Source: Streptomyces sp. S465
Lineage (GTDB): Bacteria; Actinomycetota; Actinomycetes; Streptomycetales; Streptomycetaceae
Length of the DNA: 64,000 nucleotides
Direction of reading: 5' to 3'
Assembly: GCF_026898115.1 (NCBI RefSeq)
Contig: NZ_CP114036.1
Coordinates: 62,001 to 126,000, forward strand
Shown here: piece by piece, positions 35,437-44,191 of the stretch
Position numbering within the stretch: position 1 is the first letter of the stretch
Layout of the letters: every line of letters starts with the position of its first letter
Position numbers and translations under genes: made by a program
Notes under the pieces: model-generated
The model's input: only the letters and a program-made list of their open reading frames with translations
The model's database searches: none
Told to the model about the DNA's origin: nothing

Positions 35437-36709
35437 GATTTTCCTCCACTGGGGTGAGGTATGTTGACGGTCTGCTGAAGGTGTCGGGTGTGCTGGTTGA
35501 TGCGGTGCGTCGACCGAGGACGAGGCCCACGAGCGCGGTGGATATGACGAGAGCGGCGAGCATGGTGCTGGAGGCGCGTGTCCCGACGGCCTGGTCGGCG
35601 AAGCCGAGCAGCAGGGCCGGGACGACGAGCCCGGAGTAGAGGAACAAGAAGTAGGTTGCGTTGAGCTCGGCTCGATTGCCGGGATCGCACAGTGCGTCGG
35701 TAACGCTCAGACCGTGTCGCCACAGCGTTCCGACCGCCGCGCCGGCGAAGACAGTGCCGACGATGAACAGCGGCGCGGAGTGGGTCCACAGCGCGGCCTC
35801 TATCACGATCATCCCCACGGCCAGGAGGGCCGTCCCGATGTCGCGTCGCAAAAGGGCCGCAGGCGTGACGATCTGCGCCAGCAGCGCGCTGATGAACAGC
35901 GTGCCGACGCCCACGCCGATGACGGCGAAGTTCGATACGCCCAGGTCGTCGCGCAGGAACGCAGGAGCCAGCGAGGAGAAGAACCCGTTGACGCCCGAGG
36001 AGGCCGCGACGAGCACGCCGCTGGCGACGAACGACCGCACCCGGCTTGCTCCGTCGGGAAGGACCGGGCGGCGGATACGAGGCTGCCAGCGCGCCGTTCG
36101 GTCTGCGGTCTCCTCTGCGGTCTCGGGGATGACCAGCCAGGAGACGCCGGCGACGGCGCACGCCGCCAGGTAGCACCAGAACACGGTGTGAGTCGGTGCT
36201 GTGACCCATTGTGCCAGGACGCCCGCGGCGACGACGCCGAGACTGAGGCCGCCGACGTTGGCAGCGGTGCTCAGCACGGCTGCCGTCCTGCGCCCGCGCA
36301 CGAGTTCCGCGATCGCCGACGTTGCCGTCGCGGTGATGAGCCCGGTCGCCACGCCGCTCAGCACACGCGAGATCAGCAGGACCGTGAGACCGTCTGCCAG
36401 CGCGAATCCCAGAGCGCTCAGCGCCGTGAGGGCGAGCGACAGCGCGAGAACGGGACGGCGGCCAATGGCGTCGGACAGGGAACCGGCCACGAGCAGGGTG
36501 CCGAGGACTCCGACGACGTAGGCGATGAACACGACAACGGTGATGAGCGGTCCGAAGCCGAATTGCGTGGCCCACAGCACGTACAGCGGGATCGTCAGTG
36601 TTCCGCCCGCCATGACAACGGTGTAGGCGAACGCGACGGCGCCGACCGCGAGCACGCGGTGCTTATGTCGCCGCGCTGTGAGGTCTGCGGGGTATCCGGC
36701 CTTGATCAT
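35429..36709 (-). CDS. MFS drug-type efflux transporter
   Basis: Encodes 426 residues with about twelve hydrophobic segments. Typical MFS motifs are SLSDAIGRRPVLALSLAL in the loop between TM2 and TM3 and LLISRVLSGVATGLITATATSAIAEL in TM4. No transport substrate is deducible. The gene precedes an epoxide-hydrolase-like gene and faces a TetR regulator with a perfect palindrome between them, the standard layout of a self-regulated efflux operon. The start at 36709 has AAGG upstream. Confidence 0.88.
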   Translation of the reverse strand: MIKAGYPADLTARRHKHRVLAVGAVAFAYTVVMAGGTLTIPLYVLWATQFGFGPLITVVVFIAYVVGVLGTLLVAGSLSDAIGRRPVLALSLALTALSALGFALADGLTVLLISRVLSGVATGLITATATSAIAELVRGRRTAAVLSTAANVGGLSLGVVAAGVLAQWVTAPTHTVFWCYLAACAVAGVSWLVIPETAEETADRTARWQPRIRRPVLPDGASRVRSFVASGVLVAASSGVNGFFSSLAPAFLRDDLGVSNFAVIGVGVGTLFISALLAQIVTPAALLRRDIGTALLAVGMIVIEAALWTHSAPLFIVGTVFAGAAVGTLWRHGLSVTDALCDPGNRAELNATYFLFLYSGLVVPALLLGFADQAVGTRASSTMLAALVISTALVGLVLGRRTASTSTPDTFSRPSTYLTPVEENHE

Positions 36710-36729
36710 GCCTTCACCCTACCTCATCT

Positions 36730-36745
36730 TGAACTGTTTAGTTCA
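36730..36745. promoter_or_regulatory. TetR operator between efflux operon and regulator
   Basis: TGAACTGTTTAGTTCA is a perfect 6+4+6 inverted repeat centred about 28 bases upstream of the MFS start and about 58 bases upstream of the TetR start. It is the only strong palindrome in the divergent gap, and is likely where the TetR protein represses both promoters. Confidence 0.65.
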
Positions 36746-36795
36746 TGATGGATGATGGTCTCCACCAAGAAGGCGGAGCAGGAGGGAGGGGCGGC

Positions 36796-37386
36796 ATGGC
36801 AGGCAAGAAGCAGTTCGACATCGCCACGGCGCTCGATGCCGCGATGATCCAGTTCTGGCGGGCCGGCTACGCGGACACGTCGCTGGACGACCTGTCCCGG
36901 GCGACCGGACTCAACCGCAGCTCCATCTACTCCTCCCTCGGCGACAAGGACACGCTCTTCATGCGCTGCCTGGAGCGCTACGCCACGCGCTACGGAGACA
37001 AGTACGACGCCGCGTTGTCCTGCGCCGCCGACCGGCCCCTGGCAGCCGCGCGGGCGTTCTTCGACATCACCCTGGAACGCATCGCGGACCCCGGTCTGCC
37101 CGACGGATGCCTGGTGGCCCAAACGGTCATGGCGATCCCAGCGCTGAGCGCGAGCGTCGCGGCGCGTGCACGGGAAGCGATCGGCTTCCAGCACACCCGG
37201 CTACGCGCCGCGCTGAAGGCCGGCCGACTGCCCGACGAGACGGCCGAGTCCTTCGCGACCCACCTTGCGGCCGTGAACCAGTCCCTCGCTGTCATGAGCA
37301 GAGCCGGAACGAGCACGGAGCAGCTGCGCGCCATCGTCGATGTGACCCTCGACGCACTTGCGCAGACTCTCGGCGCGAGCGACTGA
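36796..37386 (+). CDS. TetR-family transcriptional regulator
   Basis: Encodes 196 residues. N-terminal HTH: FDIATALDAAMIQFWRAGYADTSLDDLSRATGLNRSSIYSSLGDKDTLFMRCLERY, with the AcrR/TetR turn at TGLNRSSIYSSLGDK. The C-terminal portion (GCLVAQTVMAIPALSASVAARAREA, AAVNQSLAVMSRAGTSTEQLRAIVD) is of the TetR_C type common in YezE/YxaF-like repressors. ATG 36796 follows AGGAGGGAGG; an earlier in-frame start lies inside the operator region and is rejected. It likely represses the divergent efflux operon. Confidence 0.92.
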   Translation: MAGKKQFDIATALDAAMIQFWRAGYADTSLDDLSRATGLNRSSIYSSLGDKDTLFMRCLERYATRYGDKYDAALSCAADRPLAAARAFFDITLERIADPGLPDGCLVAQTVMAIPALSASVAARAREAIGFQHTRLRAALKAGRLPDETAESFATHLAAVNQSLAVMSRAGTSTEQLRAIVDVTLDALAQTLGASD

Positions 37387-37429
37387 GATGTGTCCGGCAC
37401 AGCGGACTCCGCCGTCTGCCTGAGCAGAA

Positions 37430-37861
37430 CCCGCCATGCGTCAGGACGGCGCTGCGGGTCAGGCCGATGACGCCGTGCTCGGAGGCGTGGTAGGCCGCAC
37501 GCTCGGGCAGCCCGACGAGCCCGCCCGGGGATGAGCAGTTGACGATGGCGCCGCTGCCCTGCTCTCGCATCTGTCGCAGTTCGTGCTTCATCGCCGCCCA
37601 GACGCCACGCAGGTTGACGGCGTTGACCCGGTCGAAGGAGTCGGCCGCGTCGGTCGGCGGCACCTGGATGCCGGCGTTGTTGAACGCCATGTCCAGGCGG
37701 CCGTACTCCGTCACCGCGCGCCGCACTGCCGCTTCCACTTGCTGTTCATCGGTGACGTCGCAGACGACGCCGACGACCGGAACGCTGCCCGCGGCCAGGG
37801 CCGGGAGCTCCGGGGGCCGCTCCGGCACGGAGATCGTCCGTACGACGGAACGCTGGTCCAC
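37430..37861 (-). pseudogene. SDR dehydrogenase relic with catalytic Lys changed
   Basis: The central part of a classical SDR is readable: VVCDVTDEQQVEAAVRRAV, YGRLDMAFNNAGIQVPP, VNLRGVWAAMKHELRQM, IVNCSSPGGLVG and YHASEHGVIGLTRSA. The N-terminal TGxxxGIG turn and the C-terminal third are missing, and the catalytic Tyr-x3-Lys reads Tyr-x3-Glu. It diverged after truncation and is not functional. It lies downstream of the LacI gene's stop, on the same strand. Confidence 0.72.
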
Positions 37862-37893
37862 CCCTCATGGACCTGCTCGTCGGGGCGGGCCCG

Positions 37894-38907
37894 TCAGGCG
37901 CTGCTGCGGGTGACCAGGTGGGTGGGCAGGATCAGCGGGGTGGGGTCCTGTCCGCTGATGAGTGCGACGAGCATGCGCGCCATCTCCCGGCCGAGAGCGG
38001 CTATGGGCTGATGGACGGTGGTGAGGGGCGGATCGGCGATCTGGGCGACGGCCAGGTCGTCGAAGCCGACCACTGCGACGTCGGCGGGGACCAGTCGGCC
38101 GGCCTCGCGCAATGCGCGCAGCGCTCCCGCGCCCATGTTGTCGTTGGCGGCGAACACCCCGTCCACGTCGGGGTGGTTCACCAGCAGCGCGGCCATGGCG
38201 GCGGCTCCGCTGGGCTCGGTGAAATCCCCCTCCTGCGGCGGGAACGGATCAAGGCCGGCTGCCAGCATGGCGTCCCGGTAGCCTCGGTACCGGGCGCGTC
38301 CGGCCTCGGTGTCCAGACGCCCGCAGACCGCGGCTACGCGAGTCCGGCCGCGCGAGACCAGGTACTCGGTCGCCTCGCGCGCTCCACCGACGTTGTCGAC
38401 GTCCACGTACCACCGGGGAACCGTGCCGACCGGGCGTCCGCCGAACACTACGGGCGTCTCCGCCTCCTCGGCCATCCGGCCCAGCGGATCGTCCTCACGC
38501 AGTGCCATCAGCATGACGCCGTCGGCGCCCTTGGAGCGAAGGAGTCCCTCCACCCGCTTGCGGCTCCGGTCGGAAGCTGCCAGGCACAGCATCAGATGCA
38601 GGTCGGCCTCCTCCAGAGCGGCCGACGCTCCCACGATCACCTGGGCGAAGAACGGATCCGCGAAGATCGACGGATCCTCTCCCGAGACGACCAGGGCGGC
38701 CGCTCCGGTCTGACGGGTGGCCAGAGCACGGGCGGTCGGATTGGGTACGTAGCCGAGTTGCCGGACGGCCCGCTCGACCGCCTCCCGTTTGGCGCGGCTG
38801 ACGTGCGGTGCGTTGTTGATCGCGCGGGAGGCCACGGAGCGCGAGACGCCGGCGAGTTGGGTCACCTCGTCGAGCGTCGGCTGCCGACGCGGCGCGTCTT
38901 CCGCCAT
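37894..38907 (-). CDS. LacI-family regulator, CebR-like
   Basis: Encodes 337 residues: N-terminal HTH (PTLDEVTQLAGVSRSVASRAINNAPHVSRAKREAVERAVRQLGYVPNPTARALA) with hinge helix, and a sugar-binding domain (ADPFFAQVIVGASAALEEADLHLML, VDGVFAANDNMGAGALRALREAG, DVAVVGFDD). The divergent gap holds three copies of TGGGAGCGCTCCCA or a one-mismatch variant, the known binding sequence of the Streptomyces cellobiose repressor CebR. Cello-oligosaccharide release of repression of the neighbouring GH6 cellulase is therefore likely. The cebEFG transporter usually beside cebR is not here, so this could be a paralogue with the same site preference. Confidence 0.88.
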   Translation of the reverse strand: MAEDAPRRQPTLDEVTQLAGVSRSVASRAINNAPHVSRAKREAVERAVRQLGYVPNPTARALATRQTGAAALVVSGEDPSIFADPFFAQVIVGASAALEEADLHLMLCLAASDRSRKRVEGLLRSKGADGVMLMALREDDPLGRMAEEAETPVVFGGRPVGTVPRWYVDVDNVGGAREATEYLVSRGRTRVAAVCGRLDTEAGRARYRGYRDAMLAAGLDPFPPQEGDFTEPSGAAAMAALLVNHPDVDGVFAANDNMGAGALRALREAGRLVPADVAVVGFDDLAVAQIADPPLTTVHQPIAALGREMARMLVALISGQDPTPLILPTHLVTRSSA

Positions 38908-39023
38908 GAGTCATGCCCCCTTCCCCTCGATCGGCCGGGAAGCGTCTCTCCCCGGCTCATGCCCCTGCCACCCGCCCGGTGGGCGACGGAGGACGGGCAT
39001 GGAGCCCTCAGGGACCGGGAGGT

Positions 39024-39037
39024 TGGGAGCGCTTCCA
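39024..39037. promoter_or_regulatory. CebR-type box proximal to the LacI gene
   Basis: TGGGAGCGCTTCCA differs by one base from the consensus TGGGAGCGCTCCCA and lies about 120 bases upstream of the LacI start. Probable autoregulatory site. Confidence 0.7.
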
Positions 39038-39095
39038 GTTATGGGACTGTAGAGCCTTGTCCTCGCCCTGTGAAGGGCGAGTTGTACGTCGGCCC

Positions 39096-39184
39096 TTGAC
39101 AGCTTGACCAGCTCGCAACACGATACCGACCACACCCCAAGTGCTCTCAGCGTTTTGGGAGCGCTCCCAATGGGAGCGCTCCCA
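39096..39184 (+). promoter_or_regulatory. GH6 cellulase promoter with two tandem CebR boxes
   Basis: TTGACA at 39096-39101 and ACGATA at 39120-39125 form a -35/-10 pair with an 18-base spacer. Two perfect copies of TGGGAGCGCTCCCA follow at 39156-39169 and 39171-39184, one base apart, just downstream of the predicted transcription start. A repressor bound there would block elongation or promoter escape. The 427-base gap 38908-39334 holds no gene. Confidence 0.72.
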
Positions 39185-39334
39185 ACTGCGCTGCCGACCT
39201 TCGGCCCTGTCCGTCTCGGCCGGAGAGTCGTCGCGGCACAAGGGGGGCGTCGTACCACCGCACTTCCTCAGCGCGTCGCTCGCTCGTGACCGAGAGTGTG
39301 CGACACATCCCTGTCAGGAAACCGAGGTACAGCC

Positions 39335-40300
39335 ATGCGCCACAGACTCCGCGCCCTGATGGCAGCACTCTTCGCCCTGCCGCTGGCGCTCGCCATCGCA
39401 CCGTCCGCCCACGCGGCCGACCCGACCACCATGACCAACGGGTTCTATGTGGACCCTGACTCCAGCGCGAAAAGGTGGGTCGCCGCCAACCCCGCCGACG
39501 GCCGGGCATCCGCGATCAATGCCTCCATCGCCAATACCCCGATGGCCCGCTGGTTCGGCTCCTGGAGCGGCACCATCGGCACCGCCACCGGCGCCTACGT
39601 GGGCGCCGCCGACCATGCGGACAAACTGCCCATCCTCGTCGCCTACAACATATACAACCGCGACTACTGCGGCGGGCACTCCGCGGGTGGGGCCGCTTCG
39701 CCGTCCGCCTACGCGACCTGGATCGCCCAGTTCGCCGGCGGGATCGCCAATCGCCCGGCTGTCGTCATCCTCGAACCGGACTCTCTCGGGGACTACGGTT
39801 GCATGACCCAGGCCCAGATCGACGAACGCGAGGGCATGCTCACCGGCGCCCTCGCCCAGTTCAGCCGCCAGGCCCCCAACACCTGGGTCTACCTCGACGC
39901 CGGCAACCCGGGCTGGGCGGACGCGGCGACCATGGCCCGCCGCCTCCACGAAGCCGGCCTCCGTCAGGCCCACGGCTTCTCCCTCAACGTCTCCAACTAC
40001 TTCACCACGAACGAGAACACCGCCTACGGCAACGCCGTCAACAGTGAACTCAACGCCCGCTACGGCTACACCAAGCCGTTCGTCGTGGACACCAGCCGCA
40101 ACGGCAACGGCTCCAACGGCCAGTGGTGCAACCCCTCGGGCCGCCGTATCGGCGCCCCCACCCAGCTGGGCGGAGGCGCCGAGATGCTCTTGTGGGTCAA
40201 GACCCCGGGCGAGTCCGACGGCAACTGCGGTGTCGGAGCCGGCTCCTCGGCCGGACAGTTCCTCCCCGAGGTCGCCTACAAGATGGTCTACGGCTACTGA
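39335..40300 (+). CDS. Secreted GH6 endoglucanase/cellulase
   Basis: Encodes 321 residues. A Sec signal (MRHRLRALMAALFALPLALAI, cleaved after AHA near residue 29) leads to a single GH6 catalytic domain: GFYVDPDSSAKRW, LVAYNIYNRDYCGGHSAGG (first GH6 signature region), VVILEPDSLGDYG (second signature, catalytic acid Asp), WVYLDAGNPGW, GFSLNVSNYF and LLWVKTPGESDGNCG. No carbohydrate-binding module is attached. GH6 enzymes cleave beta-1,4-glucan with inversion from inside or the non-reducing end. ATG 39335 has GAGGT at -6 to -12. Regulated by the CebR-type boxes upstream. Confidence 0.95.
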   Translation: MRHRLRALMAALFALPLALAIAPSAHAADPTTMTNGFYVDPDSSAKRWVAANPADGRASAINASIANTPMARWFGSWSGTIGTATGAYVGAADHADKLPILVAYNIYNRDYCGGHSAGGAASPSAYATWIAQFAGGIANRPAVVILEPDSLGDYGCMTQAQIDEREGMLTGALAQFSRQAPNTWVYLDAGNPGWADAATMARRLHEAGLRQAHGFSLNVSNYFTTNENTAYGNAVNSELNARYGYTKPFVVDTSRNGNGSNGQWCNPSGRRIGAPTQLGGGAEMLLWVKTPGESDGNCGVGAGSSAGQFLPEVAYKMVYGY

Positions 40301-40309
40301 ACCAGGATT

Positions 40310-40356
40310 CCCGTGGCCTGGCCTGGTCCATCGCTGCCCCGCGACCGGGCCACGGG
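40310..40356 (+). terminator. Hairpin after GH6 cellulase gene
   Basis: CCCGTGGCC at 40310-40318 and GGCCACGGG at 40348-40356 are perfect complements nine bases long with a 29-base loop, starting ten bases past the stop codon. Likely terminator. Confidence 0.5.
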
Positions 40357-40483
40357 CACCGTCCGCCACACCCCGGCCACGAAGTTCTCCGCTTCTGAGC
40401 GGCTTGCAGCCAGGCGATCTCCCTCGCGACGGCCCCAGGCGGTACGCACAGTCCGGCGTTGCCCGCGCATCCCGCGAGAGGTA

Positions 40484-40553
40484 TTGACGCCGCTCACCGG
40501 TCCCCTACCATCCAAATTGCTCGACACTTCGACCCTCGTTCGACATCTCGAAC
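40484..40553 (+). promoter_or_regulatory. GH62 promoter and palindromic operator
   Basis: TTGACG at 40484-40489 and TACCAT at 40506-40511 (16-base spacer) form the promoter. The palindrome GTTCGACATCTCGAAC at 40538-40553 begins 27 bases after the -10 and is preceded by a further TCGACA half site. The same block, with identical spacer and 15 of 16 operator bases, precedes the GH54 gene. The transcribed leader up to the gene start is about 170 bases and holds no gene. Confidence 0.68.
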
Positions 40554-40696
40554 ACAGCACGGCCGCCTGCGGGAACGGGAGGCCACAAGGGCCGGCCCCG
40601 TGCCCGCGGACCGCTACGAACCGCACCCCACCGACAGTCCGGACAGCCTCTGACGGGGCCGGCCGGAACCGCCTACTCAAGAATCCAGAGGTCCTC

Positions 40697-41719
40697 ATGC
40701 GCGGAGGAAGTCTCAACCGCAAACGTCTGTCTGTGATGCTCGGCGCCTCGGTTGCGGCCCTGGCCTCGTTGGCGGCCACACTTGTTGCCAACCCTGCTCA
40801 GGCGGCCACCAGCGCGTGTTCTCTCCCGTCGACGTACCGGTGGACGTCGACGGGTGTGTTGGCGCAGCCGGCGAACGGGTGGGTCTCGCTCAAGGACTTC
40901 ACCAACGTGGTGTACAACGGCAAGCACCTGGTCTACGCGTCGAACGTGTCGGGTTCGTCTTACGGCTCGATGAGGTTCAGTCCCTTCACGAACTGGTCGG
41001 ACATGGCGTCGGCCGGCCAGACCGGGATGAGCCAGGCCGCGGTGGCGCCCACGCTGTTCTACTTCGCGCCCAAGAACATCTGGGTGCTTGCGTACCAGTG
41101 GGGTGCGTGGCCCTTCATCTACCGCACGTCGAGCGACCCCACCAACCCCAACGGCTGGTCCTCGCCGCAGCCGCTGTTCACCGGCAGCATCTCCGGCTCC
41201 GGCACCGGCCCGATCGACCAGACCCTGATCGGTGACGGCCAGAACATGTACCTGTTCTTCGCCGGTGACAACGGCAAGATCTACCGAGCGAGCATGCCGA
41301 TCGGGAACTTCCCGGGCAGCTTCGGCTCGTCGTACACAACGGTCATGAGCGACTCGACGAACAACTTGTTCGAGGGAGTGCAGGTCTACAAGGTTCAGGA
41401 CCAGAACCAGTACCTCATGATCGTTGAGGCGATCGGTGCGAACGGGCGCTACTTCCGCTCGTTCACCGCCTCCAGCCTGAGCGGTTCGTGGACCCCGCAG
41501 GCCACCAGCGAAAGCAACCCCTTCGCGGGCAAGGCCAACAGCGGTGCCACCTGGACCAACGACATCAGCCACGGTGACCTGGTCCGCAACAACCCCGACC
41601 AGACCATGACCATCGACCCCTGTAACCTGCAGTTCCTCTACCAGGGCAAGTCCCCCTCCGCGGGCGGCCCCTACGACCAACTGCCCTGGCGGCCGGGTGT
41701 CCTTACCCTGCAGCGCTAA
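40697..41719 (+). CDS. Secreted GH62 alpha-L-arabinofuranosidase
   Basis: Encodes 340 residues. The signal peptide ([20 protein letters not shown], cleaved near AQA) is followed by a complete GH62 five-blade propeller: [104 protein letters not shown], and [30 protein letters not shown]. It removes arabinofuranosyl side chains from arabinoxylan. No binding module is present; many Streptomyces GH62 proteins carry CBM13. ATG 40697 is supported by the signal peptide; a long open frame upstream lacks meaning. Shares its regulatory block with the GH54 gene. Confidence 0.95.
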   Translation: MRGGSLNRKRLSVMLGASVAALASLAATLVANPAQAATSACSLPSTYRWTSTGVLAQPANGWVSLKDFTNVVYNGKHLVYASNVSGSSYGSMRFSPFTNWSDMASAGQTGMSQAAVAPTLFYFAPKNIWVLAYQWGAWPFIYRTSSDPTNPNGWSSPQPLFTGSISGSGTGPIDQTLIGDGQNMYLFFAGDNGKIYRASMPIGNFPGSFGSSYTTVMSDSTNNLFEGVQVYKVQDQNQYLMIVEAIGANGRYFRSFTASSLSGSWTPQATSESNPFAGKANSGATWTNDISHGDLVRNNPDQTMTIDPCNLQFLYQGKSPSAGGPYDQLPWRPGVLTLQR

Positions 41720-41766
41720 CCCCGCGCTTTCATCGGGCGGGCTGTCCGAGGCTTGATCACCGACCC

Positions 41767-41839
41767 GAGAAGTGCTTCTGACCCGCAACGACAGGGTTTG
41801 TCGAGAGTCCTGGTGGTTGCGAGGAAAGAAGCACTTCTC
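41767..41839. repeat. 13-bp inverted repeat after GH62 gene
   Basis: GAGAAGTGCTTCT (41767-41779) and AGAAGCACTTCTC (41827-41839) are perfect reverse complements with a 47-base loop that also contains a CGCAAC/GTTGCG pair. It immediately precedes an IS1380-like transposase start, so it is probably the terminal region of that element; it might also end GH62 transcription. Confidence 0.55.
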
Positions 41840-41840
41840 A

Positions 41841-41905
41841 GGTGACCGAGCGTATCGGGTCATACCCACGTGTCCGGATTGAGGGAGCGGCCGTGGGGTG
41901 GTGTA
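41841..41905 (+). pseudogene. IS1380-like transposase, first 20 codons
   Basis: GTG 41841 opens VTERIGSYPRVRIEGAAVG, the start of a well-known Streptomyces IS1380-type transposase, after which homology stops abruptly. The remaining 330 bases to 42237 hold no gene I recognise; a minus-strand frame there reads GNARSVARVLPAIARGGEAD without an assignable family. Confidence 0.6.
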
Positions 41906-42236
41906 CGCCCTCGACCTGCTCCGCCTGGACGATCGAGGTCCATGGTGATCTTTGATCCGCGATCGTGTCCGGGCCGAGCAGACGGACACCGTCGGCCTCA
42001 CCACCGCGGGCGATCGCCGGCAGCACACGTGCGACGGAGCGAGCATTGCCGTGCACGTTCACCGCGCCCATGTCCGCGCGGCGCCAGCCCGGTGTGCGGG
42101 CATCGTCCGCCTCTGCGGAGGGCCCGCTCGCGGCCCTGACGCCCGGGTGGTCCGCTCCCCGACCGCTCCCCGAGCGTCGGCGTGGTGGAACCGCAAGAAC
42201 ATGCCCACTGCTCCGTCAATTCCCCGAGAGTCGCCC

Positions 42237-42855
42237 ATGTCTTCCTCTTCCCTGCCGCTCAGCCGGCGCCGACTGCCGGCGGCGGCCGGCGCGGCCACGG
42301 CCTTCGGCCTGCTGCGGTTCGCCCCGAGGCCGCCGCGGCCGACGGCCCAGGAAGCTACACCGCGAGCTGGTCCTCCGTGGACCAGCACCCGCCGGCCCCG
42401 GGCCTGGTTCCAGGACGCCAAATGCGGCATCTACTCCCCTGGGGCGTCTTCAGCGTTCCCGCGTTCGGGCAACCGGTCTCCCAGGGCGGCACGTAGGATC
42501 CGGACGCCTGGGCGCAGTTGTTCAAGGCCGCGGGCGCCAGGTTCGCCGGGCCGGTCGCCGATGCACCACGACGGCTTCTCCACGGGGAACTGCCGCTCCA
42601 CCCTATGGAACGCGGTCCAGCACGGACCCGTCCCCATCGGACCCGACACTCCGCGTCCTCCATGCCCAGCAGGGGCTCGGCCGTGAATTCCTGGCTGACC
42701 GACGGCAGTATCTCCTCCTCTCCTCCAGCTGGTGCTACACGGCGGGCATCGGCTACTACTCGACGCAGGCACTGCTGCACTCGCTGATCGACCGGGTCAG
42801 CAAGGGCAGCAGCATGCTGCTGAACATCGCCCCGATGCCCGACGGCACGCCCTGT
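42237..42855 (+). pseudogene. GH29 alpha-L-fucosidase, decayed
   Basis: ATG 42237 begins a twin-arginine-like signal (LSRRRLPAAAGAATAFGLL). Family blocks appear in shifting frames: SYTASWSSVDQHPPAPG, WFQDAKCGIY, WGVFSVPAFG, DAWAQLFKAAGARFAGPV, HHDGFS, and finally SWCYTAGIGYYSTQALLHSL and IDRVSKGSSMLLNIAPMPDG, the last matching the GH29 segment near the C-terminal end of the catalytic domain. Several frame changes and a deletion of most of the barrel centre are needed to join these. It is a dead fucosidase gene in the polysaccharide island. Confidence 0.75.
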
Positions 42856-43100
42856 TCTGCCATGCCGCTCGGACCGCGCGTCCCTCCCCGCCCAGACGCC
42901 GTGCAGCAGACCGATCGCCAGTCCCTGCTGCCACAGACCCCGGCGCCATCCGGCTGGGCCCGCGGACGGTCGCCACCGAGGGCACCAGTATGTGCCCGCC
43001 CGACAACGGCTGCTCCACACGGGGCTGACGGAGTTCCTGTGCCGGTCCGGGGCCTGGCACATCCCGCTGAGCACGAGGCGGCTCCCGGACGGTTCGGCCA

Positions 43101-43156
43101 GCGGCCGTTCCTCCGCACGACGCCGATCGACGCCTCGAAGCGTGAGGAACGGCCGC
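43101..43156 (-). repeat. 13-bp inverted repeat, possible terminator
   Basis: GCGGCCGTTCCTC at 43101-43113 and GAGGAACGGCCGC at 43144-43156 pair perfectly with a 30-base loop. It lies 66 bases past the stop of the minus-strand esterase gene and may terminate that operon. Bases 42856-43221 otherwise contain no recognisable gene. Confidence 0.5.
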
Positions 43157-43221
43157 CCGGCGGTCTCAGGAAGGACGTGAAATCATCGGGTCAGGCCAAC
43201 TGCCGAGCTTGCGCAACAGGC

Positions 43222-44151
43222 TCAGAGGCCGAAGAACTGCACGGCTGCCGCGGCCATGCCACCCATCGGCAGCTGGTGCCCGGCCCCGGAGACGCTGATG
43301 GCTTCCAGCTGCACGGTGCCGTCGGCCCCGGCGAAGCGCTGCCGCGTCCAGCTCGGCTGCGGCTGGTCCGTCGAGGTCGGCGTCTGGCTCAGCCCGAAGA
43401 CGTCCGTCCACTGCTTGGTCTCTTCCTGCAGGAGCTGGAAAGGCACGAGTGTGTCGTTGGTGCCGTGCCAAAGCTGCACGCGAGGACGGGTGCCGGAGTA
43501 GCCCGGGTACGCCTGCCGGACCAGGTTGCCCCATTCCTGTGCCGTCTTGTGCATGGCCCCACCCACGCACTTGCTCGTCCACGGCGGGAAGTCGGCCTCG
43601 TTCGCGAAGCAACCGAAGGGGACGCCCATGAACGCCGAGCCGGCCTTGAAGACGTCCGGGTAGTCGGCCAGCAGCGCGGTGGTCTCCATGCCGCCGGACG
43701 AGCTGCCGGTGACGAAGACCCGCTGCGGGTCGCCGTTGTAGTGCTGTTCCACATAAGACACCATCGAGATGATGGATACCGGGTCGCTGCCGCCGTTGTG
43801 GCGTTTGGAGGCATCGGACCACACGTCGAAGCAGTTGCTCATCGCCGTCTGCTTCGTGGCGGTCGGGTAGATAACGACGAAGCCGCGCTGGTCGGCCAGC
43901 GACGCGAACTCGCTGCTCTGGTAGAACCCCGGCCCGGAGCCGCCACAGCCGTGCATGGCGACCACGATCGCCGGCTTGGCCGGGTGGGAGTCCGGCACGT
44001 ACACGTGCATGCGCAGGTTGCCCGGGTTGCTGCCGAAACTGGTCACCTCCACGAGGGAAGCCGCCGTTGCCGACGGCGCGAGAACGAGACCAGGGACGAG
44101 GAGTGCCAAGGCGCTGGCGACAGCCGCCAGCACGGTTCTGATTGCGGTCAT
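43222..44151 (-). CDS. Secreted CE1/PHB-depolymerase-type esterase
   Basis: Encodes 309 residues. A Sec signal (VLAAVASALALLVPGLVLA, cleaved near ATA) precedes an alpha/beta-hydrolase domain of the esterase-PHB/CE1 group: PAIVVAMHGCGGSGPGFYQ, GFVVIYPTAT, CFDVWSDA, the nucleophile elbow FVTGSSSGGMETTALLA, LWHGTNDTLVPF (Asp) and GAGHQLPMGG (His). Such enzymes remove acetyl or feruloyl groups from xylan or cut polyesters. Start ATG 44151 follows AGGAGGT. It lies 40 bases after the Tat-secreted lipase-like gene on the same strand, making a two-gene operon inside the polysaccharide island. Confidence 0.9.
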   Translation of the reverse strand: MTAIRTVLAAVASALALLVPGLVLAPSATAASLVEVTSFGSNPGNLRMHVYVPDSHPAKPAIVVAMHGCGGSGPGFYQSSEFASLADQRGFVVIYPTATKQTAMSNCFDVWSDASKRHNGGSDPVSIISMVSYVEQHYNGDPQRVFVTGSSSGGMETTALLADYPDVFKAGSAFMGVPFGCFANEADFPPWTSKCVGGAMHKTAQEWGNLVRQAYPGYSGTRPRVQLWHGTNDTLVPFQLLQEETKQWTDVFGLSQTPTSTDQPQPSWTRQRFAGADGTVQLEAISVSGAGHQLPMGGMAAAAVQFFGL

Positions 44152-44191
44152 GGTGCGACCACCTCCTAGTGATCACGGGATTCGCTCATAA

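Noticed and set aside
39158..39184. Tandem TGGGAGCGCTCCCA considered as a short CRISPR-like or terminator repeat
   Set aside because: Only two copies one base apart; each equals the known CebR binding site.
40313..40696. Upstream extension of the GH62 frame as an extra domain
   Set aside because: The signal peptide begins at 40697, and the extension overlaps the promoter and operator and has no domain-like sequence.
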